This document shows positions 45,036 through 55,050 of a stretch of DNA of 64,000 nucleotides, piece after piece (the stretch's first letter is position 1; each line of letters begins with the position of its first letter). Origin of the DNA: Aliikangiella marina (lineage in GTDB: Bacteria > Pseudomonadota > Gammaproteobacteria > Enterobacterales > Kangiellaceae); assembly GCF_007004765.1 (NCBI RefSeq), contig NZ_VIKR01000005.1, positions 186,001 to 250,000 of the forward strand, read 5' to 3'. A program made the translations under genes and the position numbers. The notes below the pieces were generated by a model, which searched no databases, had not been told where the DNA came from, and worked only from the letters and a program-made list of their open reading frames with translations.

Positions 45036-45641
45036 ATGAAAACGTTTGTCGTAATTTTATGCTGTATTTTTTTGTTTGGTTGTGATGAATTAAAGGAAAT
45101 TAAGCAAAGTAAAGCTGTTTTTAAGATTGAAAACAAAACTATTATTGATAGCGATATTGCTATATTTATAGCTCGTTTAGAGCAGCACCCAGTTTCGATA
45201 TTTTCTAGCATTGAATATAATCAAAAAACAAATGAAATTATTTTTATTAATGGCACCCCGGATGATGAGCTAGTCAATTATCTTGCCTTGACGATAGGAG
45301 ACTTTTATTTGCGAGGAGAGCACCCTCTTGATAAATGGATTTTACAGAGTCAGATAGAAACCGCTGCAATCACTGTCAAAGATGAAGAGCGGTATTTAGC
45401 TTTAAGTTTAAATCAAAGAGGGGCTGATAAAATGAAAAGAAAGACACGATCAAACATGGGAAAAGCGATGACGGTCATGCTTGATGAAAACGAGCTCGCT
45501 TCGGCTTTAATTTCGACCACATTAGGAAAGCGTTTTCAAGTACCTATCAGAAATAAAAGCCCAAAAGAATTGATGAGAATTCTTACTATAATAAAAACTG
45601 GTAGGCTTAACAGTCCTATAAAGCTTCGCCAAGTAGCCTGA
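45036..45641 (+). CDS. Lipoprotein with SecD P1-head-like domain
   Basis: A 201-residue lipoprotein: the signal ends in the lipobox LFGC at Cys16. Residues about 118-198 follow the first periplasmic head of SecD: YLALSLNQRGADKMKRKT, RSNMGKAMTVMLDENELASALI, LGKRFQVPI and LTIIKTGRLNSPIKL. These match SecD's strand, the NIGK element, the LDG/SAP-like strand and the LLLRAGALIAPI element. No SecD transmembrane part exists, so it is a free-standing relative with unknown job. It follows the LytTR pair by 83 bases, possibly in the same unit. Confidence 0.6.
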   Translation: MKTFVVILCCIFLFGCDELKEIKQSKAVFKIENKTIIDSDIAIFIARLEQHPVSIFSSIEYNQKTNEIIFINGTPDDELVNYLALTIGDFYLRGEHPLDKWILQSQIETAAITVKDEERYLALSLNQRGADKMKRKTRSNMGKAMTVMLDENELASALISTTLGKRFQVPIRNKSPKELMRILTIIKTGRLNSPIKLRQVA

Positions 45642-45662
45642 TTATCTATAAGTAATAGTGCA

Positions 45663-45688
45663 ATACCGAGAAGATAATTCTTCGGTAT
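45663..45688. terminator. Hairpin between convergent lipoprotein and chemoreceptor genes
   Basis: Arms ataccga (45663-45669) and tcggtat (45682-45688) with a further three pairs across a bulge. In the 60-base gap between two converging genes; no strong T-run. Confidence 0.45.
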
Positions 45689-45701
45689 CACACTCGTTGT
45701 A

Positions 45702-47183
45702 TTAAACCGAAAAGTTCTTCATTTCATCTTCAAGATTTTCAGCAAGCTTTGCGATTGCGATACCAGTTTGATTACTTTGATCGGCTAGTGCGACGTTTTC
45801 CTGTGCTTGAATGCGTATTTTTTCGATTTGCGAGCTGATTTCATTAGTTGCTGATGACTGTTGGTTAACTGACTCAAAAACTTGACTGACTAAACCGTCG
45901 ATAGCAGCCATTTTGTTTGCCATATCAGTGAGCGCTTCCTCTGCTTGCGCGGCTCTTTCGGCACTTTGTTCAGCTTGACCTTGGCTTTTTTCCATTGAGG
46001 CTACGGCTTTCGCGCTGGCGCTTTGTAAACTTTCAACCATCTTTTGAATTTCTTCCGTTGATTGTTGCGTTTTACCAGCAAGATTTCTCACCTCATCAGC
46101 AACAACGGCAAATCCCCTTCCTTGTTCGCCTGCACGGGCTGCTTCGATGGCTGCATTTAGCGCTAATAAATTCGTTTGGTCTGCGATACTTTTTATGACG
46201 TCTAACACTGAATCAATTTGTTCGTGCTCTAGTGCGAGTTGATTTATTTCACCCGACAGTTGTTTAAAGTCATTCGATAGTTCAAGCATTGCTTCTTTGT
46301 TATTAACCACAGTGTCTTTTGATTGCATTGCGCGTTGATTAGTTTCTTCAACAGAACTATTCACTTGTTGCATCTGTTCGTTAACTTCTTGTAAAGAGCT
46401 GGTCATTTCTTCAATCGCCGCCGAAATCATGGTGACATGCTCTTGGTTTCGATTGACGCTATCATGGGTATCGCTACTTAAATTTTTGAGTTCGCCACTG
46501 TTCTCAGAGAGATGAGTGGCGCTATCGGAAACACTTGTCACCGTTTTAACCATTGAGTCAATAAATTGGTTAAACTGGCGGTTTTCTTCGTCGTCTAAAC
46601 AACGGGTAGTCAAATCAAACTGTCCTTCATTACGCATAATCTTATGAATCGTTTTGGAAAGATCATCACTGGCTCTGGATTCTTTACCGACTTGAACGGC
46701 GAGGTAACATAAAATAATCGCTTCGACGACAACGTAAGCGGCGTGGATAAAAACCAAATTCCAACTCGGCTCAGGAAAGATAAAGACTGCAACTTCGGCC
46801 ATTTGTAACCAATTAAACAGCATATGGTGAACTGCTATGACTAGCGCGCCGATGATAACTGGAAAAATGTCTCTGTAAATGACCAGCACGGCCATCAAAG
46901 CAAAGACACTAAAATGTGCCTCAATAGTCCCCATAGATTGGTGAATGTGTAGCGCCGAAATTACCATTAAGGCACTAGCGTAGAAAAACTGTGATAATCG
47001 AGTGGCCGCCGCATTGGCATTAATTAAGAACGTCAAAATCACCAGGGGAATTGTCACGACTAATGAGGAAACCCAAGTACTGTGAAGCGCACTGTACAAT
47101 ATCGAAAAAGCTGAAAGGACGTAAATCAGCACCGATAGAACTTCGGACGCGTGCTTAGTGAGTTTAGGGTTAAACTGGGTCAT
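45702..47183 (-). CDS. Methyl-accepting chemotaxis protein with multi-span sensor
   Basis: A 493-residue chemoreceptor. The N-terminal ~165 residues contain about six membrane spans and no large periplasmic domain, so sensing is probably within the membrane. The cytoplasmic signalling hairpin has the highly conserved tip with [18 protein letters not shown], preceded by [17 protein letters not shown]. It should work with CheA/CheW, which are not in this window. In tandem with a DUF6436-like gene 11 bases upstream on the same strand. Confidence 0.9.
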   Translation of the reverse strand: MTQFNPKLTKHASEVLSVLIYVLSAFSILYSALHSTWVSSLVVTIPLVILTFLINANAAATRLSQFFYASALMVISALHIHQSMGTIEAHFSVFALMAVLVIYRDIFPVIIGALVIAVHHMLFNWLQMAEVAVFIFPEPSWNLVFIHAAYVVVEAIILCYLAVQVGKESRASDDLSKTIHKIMRNEGQFDLTTRCLDDEENRQFNQFIDSMVKTVTSVSDSATHLSENSGELKNLSSDTHDSVNRNQEHVTMISAAIEEMTSSLQEVNEQMQQVNSSVEETNQRAMQSKDTVVNNKEAMLELSNDFKQLSGEINQLALEHEQIDSVLDVIKSIADQTNLLALNAAIEAARAGEQGRGFAVVADEVRNLAGKTQQSTEEIQKMVESLQSASAKAVASMEKSQGQAEQSAERAAQAEEALTDMANKMAAIDGLVSQVFESVNQQSSATNEISSQIEKIRIQAQENVALADQSNQTGIAIAKLAENLEDEMKNFSV

Positions 47184-47194
47184 TGATAACTCCT

Positions 47195-47743
47195 CTACAC
47201 ATTAAAGGTATCGGTGGTTTCGTTGCAGAAACATCCCTTACCGATGGTGTTTAAAAAAATTGAAGGTTGATTTGAGCGCTCAATTAATCGTGCCCAAATC
47301 GATTCTCCTGTTGGCTGGCAGAACTGACCAAAACCATAGGCACCAAAGTATTTGGGTTGATTAGTTTCGCTGACAACCATGAGTGCGGGTGTCGCGGGTA
47401 AATTAAATGATAGATTTACCTTATCCAAATCAATCGTCAGTAACTTGACCTTGGCGTTCTTTTTCAGCTCAATTAAGTGTTTGTTAATTAAGTAATTACA
47501 CCGACAACTACTGCGGTAAAAATGAACCGCGGTTTGCTCGGTGAAGTTTTGTTGCCTCAACCACGGCGTGACCATTTCAGTCACTGATTGTTCGTCATAG
47601 AAAACCTGATCGGATGTTTCCGTTAAAAACGGCGATAAGTGAGCGTCATTGAGTACGTAAATAGCCGCCATGCTAGTTGGCAACCAAATTAGCACGCAAA
47701 GTAATAACCATTTAGGCGCTTTTGTTCTATCGACCTGATCCAT
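47195..47743 (-). CDS. DUF6436-like thioredoxin-fold membrane-anchored protein
   Basis: A 182-residue protein with one membrane anchor (about 10-30, [20 protein letters not shown]). The body begins with [19 protein letters not shown], a thioredoxin-like strand with a CxC motif instead of CxxC, followed by [10 protein letters not shown] and the loop [11 protein letters not shown], where a cis-Pro is expected. The C-terminus has CFC. This fits DUF6436. Probable redox-active or metal-binding periplasmic role. Upstream of the chemoreceptor, which starts 11 bases after it. Confidence 0.65.
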   Translation of the reverse strand: MDQVDRTKAPKWLLLCVLIWLPTSMAAIYVLNDAHLSPFLTETSDQVFYDEQSVTEMVTPWLRQQNFTEQTAVHFYRSSCRCNYLINKHLIELKKNAKVKLLTIDLDKVNLSFNLPATPALMVVSETNQPKYFGAYGFGQFCQPTGESIWARLIERSNQPSIFLNTIGKGCFCNETTDTFNV

Positions 47744-48135
47744 GAGTACTAGAAAATAAACCTTTATCCGAAAAGTTTAGTACAAATATTGAGTCCTGGA
47801 TCTTTAATCGATAAAGAAATCGTTATATTACAGTTAGATGAGAGGTTGACGGGAGACTCAAATGGCAAATGTCCATTTTAGTTGTAAAGCCTGAATTAGT
47901 CGTTTATGAGAATTTTTCTTATTGGGGGGGCACGTTTTATTGATCCTTCTCAGCAAACTGAGACCAATAAAGCTCTAAGATAGTCATAATCAGTAATTTG
48001 ATATCTCGATACGAGAACTTGTTAAGAAGATTATTGCGATAGTTTAATGGCGTATTTTCAGATGCCAAAAGATCATTAAATCCGAACAACTACAGTTTTT
48101 TGCTAAAGTCTGGATTGTAAACTGAAGGAGAGTCG
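47744..48135. other. Intergenic region upstream of the Na/Pi cotransporter
   Basis: 392 bases with no supportable gene. Two small inverted repeats are visible: aaatgg/ccattt (47860-47878) and tctcag/ctgaga (47948-47963). GGAGAG lies shortly before the cotransporter start. No Pho-box-like pair was found. Confidence 0.45.
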
Positions 48136-49917
48136 ATGAGCTGGATAAGCTTCCTGAATTTAATCGGAGCCCTTGGACTGTTTTTATATGGCATGAAAGT
48201 GATGAGCGATGCGTTGATGAGCATTGCTGGCCACAAAATGCGGACTTTAATGGTCAAACTTACTTCTAACCGATTTAAAGGTGTGCTTACCGGCTTAACA
48301 ATTACAGGCCTTATCCAATCTTCGAGTGCTACGACTTTGATGGTCGTCAGTTTTGTTAATGCGCAGCTGCTCAGTTTAACCGAAGCAATTGGCGTAATAA
48401 TGGGAGCCAATATTGGGACGACGCTAACCGCGTGGCTAATCACATTATTGGGATTTAAAGTAAAGATTAGCGCAATGGCGATACCATTGATGATTGTTGG
48501 CTTTGTTTTGTATATCAGTAAAGTCAAGAAGCGTCACGATATTGGCAAATTTATTGTTGGATTCGCGCTACTGTTTATTGGCTTGCAGTTTATGAAAGAT
48601 GCAATACCCAACTTAGAGCAAAGTCCAGCCATTTACGAATTCTTTCAAGCCTCTTCAGATAAAGGATTTGGTGGCATTTTATTGTTTGTGTTGATTGGCA
48701 CAATTTTAACCCTAATCCTTCAATCTTCCAGCGCTACCATGGCAATTACACTAGTGGCGGCGGCACAAGGGCTACTCAGTTTTGAAGCCGCTGCCGCGAT
48801 TGTACTTGGTGAAAACATCGGCACAACGATTACCGCAAATATGGCTGCTTTAATTGCTGGCACTCAAGCAAAACGAACCGCCGCTGCGCATTTTTTATTT
48901 AATATTATCGGTGTTATCTGGGTATTGCTGTTCTTTTATTATTTTTTAGATTTGGTAAGTTTGGTCGCGGGTTATTTTCAGGGCGCTCAACCAATGAATA
49001 ATCCTACGGATATTCCAATAGGGCTATCAATATTCCACACTAGCTTTAATATTATAAATACGGTCTTATTACTCGGTTTTGTTTCAGTGATTGCCAATCT
49101 CGTTACCCGGCTGATCCCCGAGAAACCTCAAGAAATAATCGAGTTTTCTAAGCCCAAATTTTTGAAGAAAAATTTTTTAAAATACCCAGAAACAGCCATT
49201 CATGTGCTCTTAAGGGAAACCAGAAGACTCTACCGAAAAACGGTTTTTGAAGCGGTGACTCACGCGCTTAATTTGCATAGAGAGGATGTGATTTCTTCTT
49301 TATCGCCGCAGCAAGTGGTAAAGCAATCTTCACAAAAAATACCCATTGAAATTCACTCATTTATTGGTTTGAAAATCAAACCAATTTATAGCGCTATATT
49401 AGACTATGCCTCTAAAATTCAAGAACGGTTGGAATTAAATGATGAGCAATGGGATCTGGTTTATCGACTAAAGATAACGGTAAGAGACATTCTACATATC
49501 CTACAAAATGCCGCTCGCTTTCGTCATGAAATGAAAAAGTATGCAGACTCAGATAATGAAGCGATGAAGCGAGAAATCGATTACATGCGGGAGCAGGTTG
49601 TGATTTTAATGCGTGGTTATCATGACTGGAAGCCGAACTCTTCGCTTAAAAAGCGAAAAAGATTTATTAAATCAATCAAGCGCCAAGCGAGGATTCAAGA
49701 TAGTGAATTATTAACTCGTGTTGATGGACTTATTCGGAGCGAGGCAATTACCCCGGAGATGGGTGCGGCATTAATAAACTGTAGCTCTTTTATTTTGCAC
49801 ATGACAGAGCGTCTGAATGCAGCGGTAAAAACGCTGAGTTATGTTGCCGATGAATATGATGAGATTGGCCAGGTTCTACTTGAAAAAACACATTATCATG
49901 AAAGTATCTCGGCGTAA
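48136..49917 (+). CDS. Na+/phosphate cotransporter family protein with PhoU-like domain
   Basis: A 593-residue Na/Pi-cotransporter II related protein (NptA/YjbB type). It has two inverted membrane repeats each with QSSSATT(L/M) and GANIGTT or GENIGTT: GLIQSSSATTLMVVSFVNAQ with IMGANIGTTLTAW, and LILQSSSATMAITLVAAAQ with VLGENIGTTITAN. The C-terminal ~200 residues are helical and PhoU-like. Predicted to move phosphate across the inner membrane with Na+. Bacterial YjbB-type proteins can also export phosphate, so direction is uncertain. It lies 5 kb from ppk1/ppx. Confidence 0.88.
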   Translation: MSWISFLNLIGALGLFLYGMKVMSDALMSIAGHKMRTLMVKLTSNRFKGVLTGLTITGLIQSSSATTLMVVSFVNAQLLSLTEAIGVIMGANIGTTLTAWLITLLGFKVKISAMAIPLMIVGFVLYISKVKKRHDIGKFIVGFALLFIGLQFMKDAIPNLEQSPAIYEFFQASSDKGFGGILLFVLIGTILTLILQSSSATMAITLVAAAQGLLSFEAAAAIVLGENIGTTITANMAALIAGTQAKRTAAAHFLFNIIGVIWVLLFFYYFLDLVSLVAGYFQGAQPMNNPTDIPIGLSIFHTSFNIINTVLLLGFVSVIANLVTRLIPEKPQEIIEFSKPKFLKKNFLKYPETAIHVLLRETRRLYRKTVFEAVTHALNLHREDVISSLSPQQVVKQSSQKIPIEIHSFIGLKIKPIYSAILDYASKIQERLELNDEQWDLVYRLKITVRDILHILQNAARFRHEMKKYADSDNEAMKREIDYMREQVVILMRGYHDWKPNSSLKKRKRFIKSIKRQARIQDSELLTRVDGLIRSEAITPEMGAALINCSSFILHMTERLNAAVKTLSYVADEYDEIGQVLLEKTHYHESISA

Positions 49918-49950
49918 GCTGTTAGCAGCTGAATTTAGCATTGTTTCAGT

Positions 49951-49994
49951 CTTTTCCAGAGCGGCCGCTGATTAAGGGGCCTACTCTGGAAGAG
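49951..49994. terminator. Hairpin between cotransporter and M20-like gene
   Basis: An 11-bp stem (49951-49961 with 49984-49994, one G-U) with an inner ggcc/ggcc pairing. It lies between two convergent genes. T-runs are weak, so the assignment as terminator is moderate. Confidence 0.5.
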
Positions 49995-50033
49995 TTGATA
50001 GCATTCACGTCAATCAATCTATGCTTTGCTCGA

Positions 50034-51656
50034 TTATTTGTTCGCAAGCGCAAAAATGATATCCACATAAGCTTTTTCTATTTCAGCAAGACCAGCGGCT
50101 TTGGTTTGATCATTGGGTTTGATTAAAAGAAACTCATTGGGTGCATGGACGCCTGTACCATACCCAAGGCCAGTCGGAATCAAAGGTAAGTTTAAACGCT
50201 CAGTAAATTGATAGAATGGGGCGCTACCACCAATTCTTGGTATTACTGAGACGCCATTGGCATATTTATTATAAACCGAAAGTACCGCTTGACTAAGATC
50301 TGACTCGACGGAAGTTTGTGCACCAGGATAGCCTGATAATTTGCGAATTTTTATGTCATCAAATCCATGTTTGTCTAGATGCTTGCGTACTTTTTGAAGC
50401 ATCACATCAGGATCTTGTCCGAGTGGTAATCGGCTATCCATTTTAGCCGTTGCTAAATGAGGTAGAACCGTTTTCACGCCTTCTTCGATATAGCCAGACC
50501 AAATACCGTTGATGTTTAAAGTGGGGTTGTAAAGTAAATCTACTGTCGCGGCCCGTCCGGTTTGTCCATCAATCCATTGGGAAACATCGAGGCTTTTTTG
50601 TAATGCTTGATCGTCACCCATACTAACCGCTTTATTGATGAGTCGTTGCTCCTCTTGAGTGGGGGGGCGAATATCATCGTAATAACCATCAATTAATATC
50701 GTGTTGCCCGTTTTATCAGTCATACTGGCGATTGCTTGGACTAATCGGATGGTGGGTGAATCAACTAAGCCTTTATAGGATCCATGAATCTCTGCTTTTG
50801 CAGGGCCACCCCATTCACCCCCTTGTGATTCTAACTCGAAATACAAAATACCTTTGACGCCGAGTAACATACGAGAGCTACCATCGGGTGACTGAGAGAT
50901 CATCGGGAAGATCACACCTTTGGCGGTTTTCATGCGATCTTCATAGGCGTCGACAATTTGCGGATAGTGAGGAGAACCCAGCTCTTCCTCTCCTTCAGCT
51001 GCGATCATAATGTTGATAGGTAATTTTCCTTCAACAGCAATGATGGATTCTAAGGCATTTAAAAAAGCGCGTTGTGGGCCTTTTTGATTAACCGATCCTC
51101 TAGCCATCATCACTTGTCCGAGATCGTTTTCGATAATATTGGCTTCAAATGGTGGGCTTTGCCAATCATTCTCATTCACCGGTTGAACGTCATACATCAT
51201 ATAGACGAGCAGTGTTTCTTCAGCGCCAGCATCATAGTATCCCCAAACACCCGGATGGCCGTCTGTTTTGACCAAATTGCTTTCTTGAAATCCTAGGTTG
51301 GTTAGATCATCTCTCAGCATCTCTGCCATTTCTTGAATACCGATGTTTTGAGCACTGATGGAAGGTTGTCTCATCCATCGTTGCAAAGCCGCAGTGTGCT
51401 GTTCTATCGACTGATCGATATGCTTGTAAATGGCGGTGTGTTGGCCGCTGTAGGGGGCAATCGATTCTGAATCAAAGCTCTCTTCGGTCGAAAACTCATA
51501 TTGATTACGAGTTTTTTCTTTGCTCAGCGAAGAAGAAATTTTATCCTTCGATTCCCCTTCAACGGCTTTATCGCAAGCAGTGATAATAGTAATGATAAAA
51601 AGGAAAAAGATAGCGCCAAATTGTTTTGCAACGGGTAATTTGAATGGGCTTTGCAT
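50034..51656 (-). CDS. M20-like lipoprotein with altered metal site
   Basis: A 540-residue protein. The signal ends in a lipobox-like IITAC. The fold is of the M20/M25/M40 peptidase family: EEMAEMLR-type N-terminal helix, VYMMYDVQPV, MARGSVNQKGP, EGEEELGSPH, a dimerisation domain in the middle and GVHAPNEF near the end. Compared with canonical members, His of GHYD is Met, the bridging Asp of RGxxDxKG is Asn, and the later Asp ligand is not seen; EE and the final His remain. A clade with the NQKGP motif seems to exist among M20-annotated proteins. Hydrolytic activity is therefore doubtful or uses a different metal arrangement. Confidence 0.8.
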   Translation of the reverse strand: MQSPFKLPVAKQFGAIFFLFIITIITACDKAVEGESKDKISSSLSKEKTRNQYEFSTEESFDSESIAPYSGQHTAIYKHIDQSIEQHTAALQRWMRQPSISAQNIGIQEMAEMLRDDLTNLGFQESNLVKTDGHPGVWGYYDAGAEETLLVYMMYDVQPVNENDWQSPPFEANIIENDLGQVMMARGSVNQKGPQRAFLNALESIIAVEGKLPINIMIAAEGEEELGSPHYPQIVDAYEDRMKTAKGVIFPMISQSPDGSSRMLLGVKGILYFELESQGGEWGGPAKAEIHGSYKGLVDSPTIRLVQAIASMTDKTGNTILIDGYYDDIRPPTQEEQRLINKAVSMGDDQALQKSLDVSQWIDGQTGRAATVDLLYNPTLNINGIWSGYIEEGVKTVLPHLATAKMDSRLPLGQDPDVMLQKVRKHLDKHGFDDIKIRKLSGYPGAQTSVESDLSQAVLSVYNKYANGVSVIPRIGGSAPFYQFTERLNLPLIPTGLGYGTGVHAPNEFLLIKPNDQTKAAGLAEIEKAYVDIIFALANK

Positions 51657-51859
51657 TCATGCGTCCTTGTTCGGATTTATTATTCGGTTTATAGCAACTA
51701 AACTACCAAACCTGACTACAAAACTCAAAAGGATACTGCTCAAAAAAATGACGGTTCAAAAAAGTCTCTGCGCAAAAGCGCTGCTACGAAGACGGAGACT
51801 CAAGAAAGATTTAAGGCACAATCGAATTCCTAGTTATAGAATGCGGTGTAATTGAGTGG

Positions 51860-53077
51860 CTAAGATTGACGATAACTCAAGAGAAAATCTGCCATAGACT
51901 CAAGCGCGGTTTTAAGTTGATCTTTGTGCGGTAAAAACACAATGCGAAAGTGATCGGGTTGTTGCCAATTAAAAGCGCCACCAGGCACCAGTAATACCTG
52001 CTTATCGACTAAGTAATCGAGTACAAATTGTTCATCATCTTTAATATTAAATTTCTTAGTGTCGATCTTAGGAAAACAATACATTGCCCCCTTTGGGCGA
52101 ACGCAGCTAAGGCCGGGAATATCATTGATTAAGCGATGACAAAGGTCCATTTGTTGATAAAGCCGACCAGCTGGTGCGACCAAATCTTGAATACTCTGAT
52201 AACCGCCAAGCGCAGTTTGAATCGCATATTGCATGGGCATATTGGCGCAAAGCCGCATTGAAGAGAGCATGTCCAAGCCACTGATATAATCTTGCGCGAC
52301 TCTTTTGGGGCCAGTTAAAATCATCCAGCCTACTCGAAATCCAGCGACGCGATAATTTTTTGATAAGCCACTAAAAGTTACACAAAAAACATCATCACTT
52401 AATGTTGCAATCGGAATATGCATTGCTTGGTCAAACAAAACCTTGTCATAGATTTCATCACTAAAAATAATCAGCTGATGTTCTCGCGCAAAGTCGGTTA
52501 TCGCTTGCAAAATTGCTTTATCGTAAACAGCTCCCGTCGGATTATTGGGGTTGATGAGCACAATGGCTTTAGTTTTATCCGTGAGCTTAGCGCGAATATC
52601 GTCAAGATCTGGAAACCAATCGGATTGTTCATCACACACATAATGAATAGGATTTCCGCCAGAGAGTTTTATCGCAGCCGTCCATAAGGGATAATCTGGT
52701 GATGGTACGAGCACTTGATCGCCGTTGTTGAGTAACGCTTGCATCGCCATAACGATTAATTCACTAACGCCATTTCCCACATAGATATCATCGACCGTTG
52801 TATCCAGTAAACCATAAGTTTGATAATACTGGTGAATTGCAACTTTAGCAGAGTAAAGACCGTTTGAGTCTCCATAGCCTTGTGCCGTCGGCAAGTTATG
52901 GATGACATCTTTAAGAATATCTTCCGGTGCTTCAAAGCCAAATGGTGCTGGATTACCAATGTTAAGCTTAAGAATTTTGTGTCCTTCGTCTTCAAGCTGT
53001 TTGGCTTTTTGCAGTACAGGACCTCTGATGTCATAACTCACACCATGAAGTTTTTCAGACCGGTTAATCGGTTTCAT
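51860..53077 (-). CDS. alaA: Alanine aminotransferase AlaA-type
   Basis: A 405-residue class I PLP aminotransferase. Sequence runs parallel to E. coli AlaA along its length: KLHGVSYDIRGPVLQKAKQLE, LNIGNPAPFGF, NLPTAQGYGDSNGLYSAK, INPNNPTGAVY, the PLP lysine region FSGLSKNYRVAGFRVGWM, and MRLCANMPMQYAIQTALGGYQSI. It makes alanine from pyruvate and glutamate. I start at 53077 because MKPINRSEKL aligns with the AlaA N-terminus; an earlier in-frame start at 53158 adds unlikely residues. The ribosome site is weak. Confidence 0.95.
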   Translation of the reverse strand: MKPINRSEKLHGVSYDIRGPVLQKAKQLEDEGHKILKLNIGNPAPFGFEAPEDILKDVIHNLPTAQGYGDSNGLYSAKVAIHQYYQTYGLLDTTVDDIYVGNGVSELIVMAMQALLNNGDQVLVPSPDYPLWTAAIKLSGGNPIHYVCDEQSDWFPDLDDIRAKLTDKTKAIVLINPNNPTGAVYDKAILQAITDFAREHQLIIFSDEIYDKVLFDQAMHIPIATLSDDVFCVTFSGLSKNYRVAGFRVGWMILTGPKRVAQDYISGLDMLSSMRLCANMPMQYAIQTALGGYQSIQDLVAPAGRLYQQMDLCHRLINDIPGLSCVRPKGAMYCFPKIDTKKFNIKDDEQFVLDYLVDKQVLLVPGGAFNWQQPDHFRIVFLPHKDQLKTALESMADFLLSYRQS

Positions 53078-53390
53078 AGTAAATAATTTTAAGTCTTCGA
53101 TTTTATAGTTGGCTGTGACTGATGATAGGAAAATATCGCAAGAATGGGCAAATAGCATATAAGAATAAGGTGACTCAGATCATGGGAAATGACCATCATT
53201 TGACTGCGAATAGTGATAATTGCAGAAAACTTTAGCCTCGGGGGAAACTGTTGGTCGGTTGTTGATGGGTTGATTTGAGTTTTTATTGGCGAGCGAATAA
53301 GTGCAATTTTCGGCCCGAGTTGCTCCGCTATTGCGAAAAGTTGGCGGGTTATAGAATGATAGTGGCTACTAATTAACAACCGGTTGGATG

Positions 53391-54890
53391 TTAGCGAGAC
53401 ATCAGAATAACGACTTTGTTTTTTAACGCCTCATCATCTTGGCGGCCATATCGCACCATAAGGTCTTCTTTTCCATCGTTGTTCAAATCTTTAGTCTCCA
53501 CGAACTCACCATCTTTGGGTACTGTCACTTTAAATTTGCTCGACTTTCGTTTAAACATGCGCTTTTTATCTGTCCCCATATAGATTTTCATCGATTTCGA
53601 ACCGTTTGAAAACAATAGGTCTTTTAATCCATCACCGTTAAAATCTGCGGCTTTAACGACAGGCTGACCGCGCTTACCAGACGACAAGCTAAAGCTTAAC
53701 TCGACATCTTTACTGACTTTGGGATCTTCTTCGTATTTATCGTCCTGATTCATTTTAAACACGTAAACATCTTGGTCGATACTACCTGAGAGCAATGCGC
53801 CAATAATTTGTGATACACCAATATCGAGGCTAGTCAGCAGCACCTCAGACTTTTTGTCACCATCGAGGTCAATGGTCTTAACCGCGACGGTTGTTCCGTC
53901 AACCTCGAGAACGCTATCAGGTTTGTCAGCAAAATCGACCTTGCTACCATTGGGTTTACCAAGATAAATCTCATAATTATTTTGTCGATCTAAAACTCCA
54001 TCGGTTTTACTGAATCTCACCATCAAGTCAACGACTGAGTCATTATTAATATCTTTTAATTGAGAAACCGTGCGGTAAGCCAGTGAGCTTTGATCCATTT
54101 GCTCGCCATCCGACTCTCGAATTTCCCACCAATTCATCTCCTTAAAATCAATCGGTACTTGGATCAGTTGCGAGTCTGTTTTAAACGTACCGTTACCGTT
54201 TTGGTGAAAAACTTGAAAGCTCGCATCTTTAACAACAATAAGGTCATGTTTCTGATCGAGGTTTAGATCGGCGAAATAAACCGGTGTTTCTGAATAAGTG
54301 GCGGAACCATTGGACAGGCTTATTTTGGGATCGATTGGTAAAACTTGTTTGCTAAAATCGCCTTGCTCGTTCTGTAAAAAGACTTGGATGTTTCTAAAAT
54401 CGGGTACAATAATGTCATCGATTTCGTCGCCATTGGCGTCTTTGACAAATTCCCTCTGAGCGAGAAACTGTCCCTTTTCTTTGAGATAGATTGAAGGACT
54501 GTCGATAATTTTGATGAAGTTGCGGGTCACCAAATCAAGTTCGTAAATTGCTTCGTTTGATTGAAAGAGAATTTTTTCAGCATCTTTGGTTTTCAGTAAA
54601 TCAAATGCCAAGAAATTATCGGGTATTACTAACATGGCAATTTCTTGATATCTGAGCTTTTGGGTGTCAGCATCTTTTACCAGTTGATAGGTAGTAAGTA
54701 TTCTTTGTTTACTCTCGTCTTCGCCAATGATGACTATTTGTGGTTCTTCACCCCCAAGCAAATTCGCAGTGATTACCGGGTGAGTAATTTTAAACTCTGT
54801 TTGCAGAAAATGTTCTTCAAATTTTAGTTGAGCCGAAACCGCAGAGCTTAGGCTGAATAGAGCGATACAAAGAAGCCAGCGTATTGTCAT
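53391..54890 (-). CDS. Exported FG-GAP/VCBS repeat protein
   Basis: A 499-residue protein with a signal peptide (WLLCIALFSLSSAVSA). It has at least six calcium-loop repeats of the DxNxDxxxD type: DANGDEIDDIIV, DLNLDQKHDLIV, DINNDSVVDLMV, DLDGDKKSEVLL, DFNGDGLKDLLF and DLNNDGKEDLMV. These form an integrin-like beta-propeller. Secreted or surface function; ligand unknown. Upstream of alaA on the same strand but separated by about 310 bases. Confidence 0.88.
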   Translation of the reverse strand: MTIRWLLCIALFSLSSAVSAQLKFEEHFLQTEFKITHPVITANLLGGEEPQIVIIGEDESKQRILTTYQLVKDADTQKLRYQEIAMLVIPDNFLAFDLLKTKDAEKILFQSNEAIYELDLVTRNFIKIIDSPSIYLKEKGQFLAQREFVKDANGDEIDDIIVPDFRNIQVFLQNEQGDFSKQVLPIDPKISLSNGSATYSETPVYFADLNLDQKHDLIVVKDASFQVFHQNGNGTFKTDSQLIQVPIDFKEMNWWEIRESDGEQMDQSSLAYRTVSQLKDINNDSVVDLMVRFSKTDGVLDRQNNYEIYLGKPNGSKVDFADKPDSVLEVDGTTVAVKTIDLDGDKKSEVLLTSLDIGVSQIIGALLSGSIDQDVYVFKMNQDDKYEEDPKVSKDVELSFSLSSGKRGQPVVKAADFNGDGLKDLLFSNGSKSMKIYMGTDKKRMFKRKSSKFKVTVPKDGEFVETKDLNNDGKEDLMVRYGRQDDEALKNKVVILMSR

Positions 54891-55050
54891 GAATAAATCC
54901 TCAAATTCTTTTTCTCTGGTAAATTGCGATTTTAGAGATTAGGACACGAATCCAATATTGCATTATACGACCAATAATTAGGTATCTGGTTCAGCAAATT
55001 GTTATATTTGATGTCATTAACCCCTGAAAATCTATTAATAGACCGCTATT

